Assembly: GCA_030674155.1 (NCBI GenBank) | Contig: CM060318.1 | Span: forward strand, 79,525,734 to 79,589,733 | Source: Stramonita haemastoma | Taxonomy: Eukaryota; Mollusca; Gastropoda; Neogastropoda; Muricidae | Direction: 5' to 3' | DNA length: 64,000 nt | Shown here: piece after piece, positions 56,360 to 64,000 of the stretch | How the letters are laid out: the number at the start of each line of letters is the position of its first letter | Numbering within the stretch: the stretch's first letter is position 1 | The notes under the pieces: generated by a model | Seen by the model: the letters and a program-made list of their open reading frames with translations, nothing else | Databases searched by the model: none | What the model was told of the DNA's origin: nothing | Made by a program: the position numbers and the translations under genes

Positions 56360-58312
56360 ACGTACAGAGTTGAAGAAAAGAAAAGATGAAACAGAACAAA
56401 GTGCAGTCAACAAAATAAAAGGGCAGTCAACAAAATAATAAGGAAGTCCATTACAGAAGCAAAACAGAAATGAATTGTGACATGCTAGGACTTTGAAGAG
56501 AACATCAAGAAAAACAATTGCAAGAAAACGTTATCAGCTGGTGAAATATCTGACTAGCACGAAACAGAGAAAAAGCTTAACAATCCAAGACAAAAATTGG
56601 AAGTGCCTCACTGACGACCAGGATATTCTGAACAGATGGACAGAATACTGCCATGACCTGTAAAACAACAGAACCACAGGAGATCCAGAGTCTTCAATGT
56701 TCTCACACTCACAGAAATAGACAACAGACAATCACCCTAACCTCTGAGAAGAAGTGGAAACCGCAGTTATATCGCTGAAAAAGAGGAAGTCAGCAGGGGC
56801 TGACAACATTCCAGCTGAGTTGGTTCAAGTTGGAGGGGAAGCCATGCTCTACTAAAAGTCTGCAACAAGATCCAGCAGACAGGGAAATGGCCAACACCAT
56901 GGACACAGTCACTCATCATCATCCTCCCCTAGAAAGAAAATCTACAAAAGTGCTAGAATTACCGCACAATTAGCTTCATATGCCACTCAAGCCACGTCAT
57001 GTTGAAGATTATATTGGACAGACTGAAGCCACAAGCAGAGACCATCGTTGCTGAGAAACAAGCAGGTTTCAGAGCAGGGCGCAGCACAACAGAACAGATA
57101 TTCAACATCAGAATAGCCTACTCTGTGAGCTGTACCTTAAATACCAACAAGACCTCTACCATGTATTTATTGATTTTAAGAAGGCATTCGACAGGATGTG
57201 GCATGCAGCTTTGTGGGCAACCATGAATTTGCACAGCATCAATGCAAACATAATCAGAGTCATCAAAGAGCTGTACAACAAGGCCACCAGGGCAGTGTAC
57301 TCCAACAGCAACATTGGAGAGTAGTTTCAACCAACAGTTGGAGTAAGGCAGGGCTGTCTACTCTCACCTACTCTTTTTAACATCTTCCTTGAGAGAATCG
57401 TGCTTGATGCACTGGAACACCATAAAGGATCAGTCAGCATTGGTGGCAGAACGAGCACAAACCTTTGCAGATGACATTGACGGACTAGCAGGATCAGTAC
57501 AAGAGATTGCCAGCCTAACAGAACACCTAAGCAAGGCCTCCAAAACATACCGCATGGAAATCAGGGCAGAGAAGACCAAACTGATGACCAATAACGCCAA
57601 GGACATCAGCACTGATATCAGGGTCAATGACCAAAAGCTGGAAACGGTTCAAAGCTTCAAGTACTTGGGAGCTGTTGTATCAGACCAGGGGTCCAAGCCA
57701 GAAGTAGTATGCAGGATTGCACAGCCAATAACAGCACTGTCAAAACTGAACACCATCTGGAGAGATAAAAACATTTTACTCAACTCCAAGATCAGACTAA
57801 TGCACTCCCTTGTCATATCCATGTTCCTGTATGCCTGTGATTCATAGACTGGCTGCAAATTTGGAGAGAAAAGTACAGGAGGTAGAGATGAGATGCTTCA
57901 GGAGACTCCTTGGCATCTCCTACAGAGACCACATATGCAACGAAGATGTGCATAACAGAATCCAGCAAACTATTGGGCCCTACAAAAATCTTGGTAAAAA
58001 ATGGTAAAAACAATCGTTAAAAAGCGTAAACTTAAGTTTGAGGGTATGAGATTAAAAGGACTTGCAAAAACAAAACAAAACAAAATACCCCCCCCCCCCC
58101 CCCCCCCCAAACAAACACAAAAAGGATTTGCAAAAACAATACTGAAAGGCACTGTCCAAGGAGGAAGAAAAAGAGGCAGATCAAAAAAGAGATGGGAGGA
58201 CAACATCAGCGAGTAGAACTCAACAAAACCCTGAGAAAGGCAGAACAGAGAGAGGAATGGAGGGAACTGGTTGTCAAGTCTTCAGGGGTGGCCCCACGGT
58301 CGCCAGACTACA
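56360..58312 (+). mobile_element. RTE-like LINE, degenerate, copy 2
   Basis: Same family as the 31-kb copy: LKPQAETIVAEKQAGFRAGR, STTEQIFN, VRQGCLLSPTLF, FADDIDGLAGSVQ, SFKYLGAVVSD, RRLLGISYRDH and a Lys/Arg-rich tail (QGGRKRGRSKKRWEDNISE). Frames are broken by several shifts and stops. It begins about 200 bp upstream of SOCS-box exon 1, so it abuts that gene's promoter region. The 3' end runs into a long GATA array. Confidence 0.82.
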
Positions 58313-58370
58313 GGATAGATAGAGATAGATATAGATAGATAGTTAGATAGATAGATAGACAGACAGATAA

Positions 58371-58418
<48 letters not shown>

Positions 58419-58450
58419 TAGTAGATATAGATAGATAGATAGATAGATAA
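58312..58450 (+). repeat. GATA tetranucleotide array
   Basis: About 139 bp of GATA units with a few interruptions, directly continuing the 3' end of RTE-like copy 2. Copy 1 ends with only four units at the matching place. Confidence 0.9.
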
Positions 58451-58954
58451 TGATCTTCACCTAGACCAACACAGCCAGTCACATTGCTAAAAATCTAATA
58501 AATTTATTTTTAATAATAGGACCGGCCGCTAAGCTTTGCTGTCTGGATGAGTGAAAGAGGGCCTTTTGAATGCCAGTCACTGAATCGAATACCGCTAGGC
58601 CTAGGCCCCTACTGGCGCTCTAATGCTAGGCCTATAGGCTAGCCTAGGCCTGTAGGGGCCTACTGCAACAACTGGATTCATAGTGTTTCAGTTGGTGGTG
58701 GTTGATTGATGGTACAATCCGTAAAATAGGACAGCTCTGCTGTGACAATTATAGCACAATAAAACCAGTCAGCCAACCTTGGATCCATTTGTTGAAGAAG
58801 CAAACAATTGGTTGTTATAACACGTAATTGTTTTGTTTGTTTGTTTTTGAATAGTTGTGAGACAAAGTCACAAATGGGAAGGAAGAGTAACTTAACACTT
58901 GCACTGTGGAACCTGTTTATAGAGATTTGTTCTTGAAAGTCATTTTACCATTGG

Positions 58955-59865
58955 AGTGATGGACGTGATAGCCTGAGTTAAGATCATTTGACTTAAATCC
59001 CCATGGTTATGAAATCGTGAGTTCGAATCTCGGCAGCGTCTGGTTAATTAAGGTTGGAGCTTTTGTGTGTCATTTTGTTTCTCAGACTTTGACACCCTTT
59101 TTTACCATTTCAAAAAACAAAAATTGAACTGAATGTCAAAGTCATTCGGATGAGACTATAAACCGAGGCCCAGTGTATGAACACATGCAGAACATCTTAT
59201 AGGTAAAAAAGGTAAAGGTGTTTCATAACCTGTGTGGTCATAGGGGAGCGAGGCGTGAGAGACATCAGCTTCTCTAGGGGCCAGCATGTTGAGGGCGGCG
59301 CCAATCTCCTCTCCCTCGCTGCTTTACCTTCCCTGGCCCTAAAGAGGGCAGGTATCCATTTACAGCTGGGTGAACTGGGAGGACTCTGCTGAAGCCAAGG
59401 CGTGCAAACGGTCACCCTTCCAACTGGTAACCACGCTTGATGCTGCTTAACTTGACTGGGGGAATGTGAGCGCTCTGACCACTTAACTATCCTGCCCCCA
59501 CATCTTGTGCACAAGTTAAAAACCCTGTTCTGCCTTTTGGAAGAGCAGGCCATTGTGTGCTGGTAGGAGCCAATGACAACAAAATAAACTAGCATGTACA
59601 CAGGTGTCGTGTTAAGACACCATCCCTGGGGAAAAATCGAGGAGTTGAAGTCCCAACAGTGGATCAGGTCTGTAGGCCTATATGGCAATGTTCTGGTGGC
59701 TCTTGCGACGGCACTGGAACTATTCGTATCAACGATTACCTTTCCAATGGACCGTTCCAGCGACGTGGAGGGGGGTGGGGTCTGCTGCATGGGTAATTAC
59801 TTACCCAAGCGTTGCACTCTACAGCCTAGAGCACAACTCCAGTCTCCCAAGACTGACGGATGATA
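58955..59865 (+). mobile_element. Composite long SINE interrupted by a reversed SINE-C
   Basis: Head GGACGTGATAGCCTGAGTTA with B box GTGAGTTCGAATCTCGG, SINE-A-like body, then a reversed SINE-C (about 59200-59505), then the rest of the body and the extra 3' module (ATGGCAATGTTCTGGTGGCT). ACATCTT occurs on both sides of the inserted SINE-C. Confidence 0.6.
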
Positions 59866-59869
59866 TATA

Positions 59870-62800
59870 TAAAACAGTCCTGTTCATTTCACGTTAATTT
59901 GGGTTGCTTGTGTGTACAGTGCGCTGGCATGCAGAATGAGTTTTGTGCATGCAAGTAAATCAATGTTGAAAGTAATTATGTGTGAGTGTAGCTGCAATAT
60001 TTCCAAGTAGAGTTTAATGACGACACACAACAGACACTTTCATGCAAAATAAAAAACTGTTCAATAGACCATTTCATCACTGCTACCCATTTTTTATTAA
60101 AATGAAACTCCTTTGAACAACCAATTAAAAATATATCATAGAAAAATATGTGCATAGGAATAATCAAAGAAGTCATGGAGTTGATGTGAAAAACTTCTTT
60201 GTTGGAGATCTCCACTTCACACAAAATTCAAATAAGAAAACATCAAGTCTCATAGTGTTTCACACTCAATTCAGTCACCTATGAATTCTAACTTAGTTCA
60301 CCCTTAATTTTACACTTTTGTCAAATCTACCCATGATGATTGATTTTAAAAAAAGGAGGAAGAGTGTGTTTTGGGATGATTTTTTTCAGTATACCTCATG
60401 TTTTCTTCATTACAGAACAAATTAAAAGATAAAAATTGTGTATTTTTGTTCAAATCAAATCTGTTTAAAAATAGATATTTTGTTGTTTTTCACACAAATA
60501 AACCAACAATCTGCAAAGTCAGAAAAAAAAGAAAAGAAAAAGACTGATGAATTTCACTGTCACTTTTAATGACGGTAACAGAAACAAACAGAAAAGAAAT
60601 CTTGCTGCTGGGTTTACTGTGGCCACTCTCACCGGCTGTAGAATCAGTTCACCCAAATGGAATGGAGAACTGAATCTAAAGACTTGTTTTACTATATTTT
60701 TTTGAAGCTTCATCATTGAATACTTTTGACAGATATTCCGATTTTGTTTGTTTGTTTGTTGTTGGTTTTTTTTTTTTTGTTTGTTTTTTTTTTGGGGGGA
60801 GGGGTTACTCTGTGAGTTAAGGTGCTGGCCAAAACAAAAACAAGCTATATTAATGCTTTGCTCTTAGCAGATTATCAGACCTGTACTTTGGCTATGTCAA
60901 CTGTTGAGTATAGCCTTAATACATGCATGAAGCAACTCTCCATTACTGATAAACTGACTTGTTTTGCAAAAATTTCAACTAAAAAAGAAAATGAAATGAG
61001 TACTAAATGAAGGAAATACACCCCCCCCCCCACTTCATTGGTTATATAATGCAGTTATTCACTTCACTATTGATTATCAAACTGTTTTAGTAACATACTA
61101 ACATTAATTACAAATATACCTCTTGTAATTTCACTCTCTTATGCAGGTTGGCTGTAAAAATCTCTGTGACAAGAGTTGACAGCTATGAAAGTTACCACTG
61201 CAGACTATTCTAGCAGAAAGTTTTAATTTTGAGTAAGTCAAACAATCAAAAATAATATCTCTGGTTATTTTCAAGAAAAAAAAGGAACTTTCTTATCACA
61301 CAAAAAAGTTGTTTTTAGAAGAGAAAAAAAGGTATTGACTAACTTTAGTTTTTAATAATTACAAAAAAATAGCTAAGACCCCTAATTAATTTCTTTAATA
61401 CAGAAATAACAGTTATCACCAAAATACCACCCTGATTTTTTTAATACCAATATTGCATTGAATATTTTAAGTAACTTGTGGGTTGTTTTTTTGTTTGTAA
61501 ACTGCATGCATAATAGTTTTGTGGCTTAAATAACACAAAGGATTTGTGACAGTTAACAGCCAAAAATAACTCTGTTTCATACTGCAGAGTTGCACTGCAA
61601 TAACGGACTCATTCTTTACCATAGCAGTTAGCTGGTCTTTGTGATTATCATTCTCTAGTGCGTGACTGGTATTCTTTATACTGATGCTTCTTTTTTTCCC
61701 CTTGGATCACAATATGTCCCTTTCATTTTACTAAATGAGGCTGGTATGCTTTTATTCTAAGTTTATGGTCTTAGGTCACAATAATTGTGTCTATTTTATT
61801 TCATTGAGGGAAAGAATCATACTCCTTCATTCTAAAAAGGGGACTGGATGTAAAAAAAAGCACATGAGTGCTTATTTCATTATTATCGATATAAAAGAAT
61901 GAATTAATAAATAAATAAATGATAACAACGGATAACCAAACACATGGAGAAAGTGAGGAAAAGTTTATATCCCAACTCAAAGATTATTTACAACATGAAG
62001 GGTTTCTGTTTTGCATTATGTAAAAGCATACACTGGATTATCATGTTCCCTTCCTCACAGACATACAGCTACATTTATTCAGAATAAATATTAGGCAGCT
62101 CATAAATGCAAGAGGACAGCTCATGCTTTTTGACTCACTCACGACGTCCGCTGGTGGGGAAGGACTAAACAGGGAACCAGACATTTCCAGTTATCGTGAC
62201 TATTCAACTTAGCACTCTGACAGAACGTGAAAGAGGATTCTGGAATATACTCAGCCCCTTTCATCACCACAGATATATGTATCTTTGTAACACATGGTTA
62301 AAATGTTTCCTTTCCTTACAGCACAGTCCACATCAAATAAGTTTAAAATTCTGTCTCATGATTCAAGATGGTAAACGAACATGAAAAACAGATCTAACAG
62401 GCTTGTTACATTCACCAAATGAAAACACATGCAAATCCTCATGAATAAGACCAACAACAACATTTGAGCAGCCAAATCTTTATTACTTAAGATATCAAAA
62501 GGGAGTTTACACCAGAGAAAAGTAAAAATCTGTAATTTGAAACAGATACAGAAATAAACAAAAAACAAAATCAATTTGAGTATATGAAGATGGCATTTAA
62601 AAACGGTTCAAGCATCTAAAATATGCAGATTTTCAGTGAGAGTAATATACTCCAGCCAAACCACCATAAATGAAAAGTGGTATTTCAAATGAAATATCTA
62701 TTTATTTAAGCAATTTTTGTGGCAGGGACTATTATGCACTTTAACCTTTTTCATTTTCATTCATACACACCACAGCACATCTTCAATAACTGAAAGGGAC

Positions 62801-63560
62801 AATATTATCACAGTTAAAATGCAAACCACAAATCATCTTGAAATCAAGTAACAGAGAGCACACCACTGAAAAGTCATGACGCATCACAAATCAATTTAAA
62901 AACACAAACGAGTTCCTGAATATCAGAATGAATGAAATTGATAACACACATGCAATGTCCGTGAACTTTTCACCAAAGCTCCAGTTCTATAACAGTATCA
63001 TAACAAGCGGAAAAAACAACCTGCATCAAATATACTTCCCCAAAACAGGACATAGTCTTGTAACAACAAAGAAACAAATCAGTTTAAAGGAACTCCCTAT
63101 AAACCCTGAAGTTTATTTCAATGGAAAAATTCCCACAGCAATGCTGAAACCTAAACACAGTTGAAAAATCAACAAACATAAAGATGAAAACGGATGGCTC
63201 TTGAAGATGGAGAGATTGTGTAAGAAATTAGGTGAGGGTTAAAAGGTCTACATTGTTTTTTGAACAAAAATGTTATGATAACTGATTTTCTAAGTTTAAA
63301 AAGCCTAAACAAACCAGTCATGACTTGTTCCTCAACAACCTTACACTTAAAAAAAAAAAAAAGCATTCTTGATCATATGATAGTATAACATAATCTGGGA
63401 AAAACGATCTTATTAAAAAAAAAAAAATCCAGATAAAACACAAAGTGTCTGCAATCCTGGTATCCCTCAACACAATAGAAGAATCCTCACACAAACCCTT
63501 GCACTCCCCACTTCAGATACAGCTAACATGATATGAAAAAAAACCAACCCTTAAACTAAA
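59870..63560. other. Non-coding, AT-rich
   Basis: Apart from a SINE tail at 61838 and homopolymer runs, no feature is recognised. It lies downstream of the third gene on the minus strand. Confidence 0.4.
61838..61922 (+). mobile_element. SINE-A tail fragment
   Basis: GGGGACTGGATGTAAAAAAA and ATATAAAAGAATGAATTAAT match the 3' end of SINE-A; the head is missing. Confidence 0.55.
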
Positions 63561-63573
63561 AAGACCCAAGAGG

Positions 63574-63579
63574 TTTATT
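63574..63579 (-). terminator. Polyadenylation signal AATAAA
   Basis: TTTATT on the plus strand reads AATAAA on the minus strand, about 77-82 nt downstream of the TGA at 63656. Spacing is normal for a short 3' UTR of the gene above. Confidence 0.5.
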
Positions 63580-63655
63580 GTCCACTGTGTAGGGCTGTGT
63601 GTAGTCCTGAGGCACTGGGTAGGAGGCTGGTCAGGGCAGTTTGGTGTTGCAGCGG

Positions 63656-63737
63656 TCAGTTCTCCTGGCTCTTCAGGTATTCCATGATCTTCAGCTCCTT
63701 CTGCTCTTTTCTCTTGTTTCTCTCCTCAAACTCCAGT
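63656..63737 (-). CDS. Terminal coding exon of an unrecognised gene (partial at window edge)
   Basis: The acceptor AACCGCAG is followed by 26 codons and TGA: LEFEERNKRKEQKELKIMEY, then LKSQEN. This is a highly charged amphipathic helix, probably coiled coil, at a protein C-terminus. Two bases of its first codon come from the previous exon, which is outside the window. AATAAA lies about 75-80 nt after the stop. The intron next to it is a CA/TG microsatellite. Function is not recognised. Confidence 0.6.
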
Positions 63738-63749
63738 CTGCGGTTAACA

Positions 63750-63915
63750 CACACATAAACACATGCATGAACATACATACACGTGAATGCACACATGTAA
63801 ACACACACAAGCACACACACGCATGTATACACAGGCACGCAAGCATGCGCATATGCACACACACACACATACACACACACACACACATATGTGTGCATAC
63901 AGACACACATGCATA
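63750..63915 (+). repeat. CA-rich compound microsatellite
   Basis: ACAC, GCAC and ATAC units, forming the intron end before the last exon of the third gene. Confidence 0.9.
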
Positions 63916-64000
63916 TGCCTAGGTAATGTGTAATATGCTCGTCTTATTCAGGACCTAAGTCAATGCTCAGATTTTTATCTTATCTGCTATGAAAAAAAAA

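Overview
This is a window of animal nuclear DNA. Introns have GT/AG borders, there are long dinucleotide microsatellites, several families of tRNA-derived SINEs, non-LTR retrotransposons with FADD-type reverse transcriptase, and small TTAA-flanked and hAT-like DNA elements. The mix resembles a marine invertebrate, most likely a mollusc and perhaps a gastropod. That assignment is inference; nothing in the window names the species. No bacterial operon, rRNA, functional tRNA or CRISPR array was seen.

Three protein genes are supported, all on the minus strand. (1) A large receptor gene runs from a signal-peptide exon at 29797-29897 down to a stop codon at 6870. Twelve exons were assembled by hand from splice sites and reading phase. 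The phases agree at every junction except one (exon 9 to 10), where an exon of length 2 modulo 3 is missing. The product is a type I membrane protein: signal peptide, cysteine-rich ectodomain resembling the TNF-receptor superfamily, Thr-rich stalk, one membrane helix, then a long cytoplasmic tail. The tail carries two RHIM-like VHIG motifs, about 17 copies of a ten-residue Pro-rich repeat and eight copies of a 15-residue charged repeat. One in-frame TAG sits at the start of the membrane helix. (2) A complete four-exon gene (50614-56156) encodes a 436-residue protein ending in a clear SOCS box (LxxxCxxxI plus LPLP), so it is probably a substrate receptor of an Elongin BC-Cullin 5 ubiquitin ligase. 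(3) The last coding exon of a third gene lies at 63656-63737; its upstream part is beyond the right edge.

Layout: 1-6.5 kb is mostly non-coding, with an 873-bp tRNA-headed retroposon (3546-4418) and a piggyBac-like TTAA element (5455-6507). 6.6-29.9 kb is the receptor gene; its introns hold a 41-bp minisatellite of about 50 copies (20999-23051), a LINE (about 23.87-25.78 kb), a hAT-like element (9153-10448), a second TTAA element (11625-12791) and many SINEs. 30-50 kb is repeat-rich: an RTE-like LINE, a foldback structure, a diverged duplicated segment with a younger LINE in one copy, and long AT-rich stretches with no recognisable gene. 50.6-56.2 kb is the SOCS-box gene. 56.3-58.5 kb is a second RTE-like LINE ending in a long GATA array, just upstream of that gene. 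58.9-63.5 kb is composite SINE sequence and AT-rich DNA.

The most interesting hypothesis is the receptor: a TNFR-like ectodomain joined to a tail with RHIM-like amyloid motifs would let a surface receptor nucleate RIPK- or IMD-type assemblies directly, and the in-membrane TAG could switch it between secreted and membrane forms. Both ideas are inference from sequence and need transcript and structure checks.
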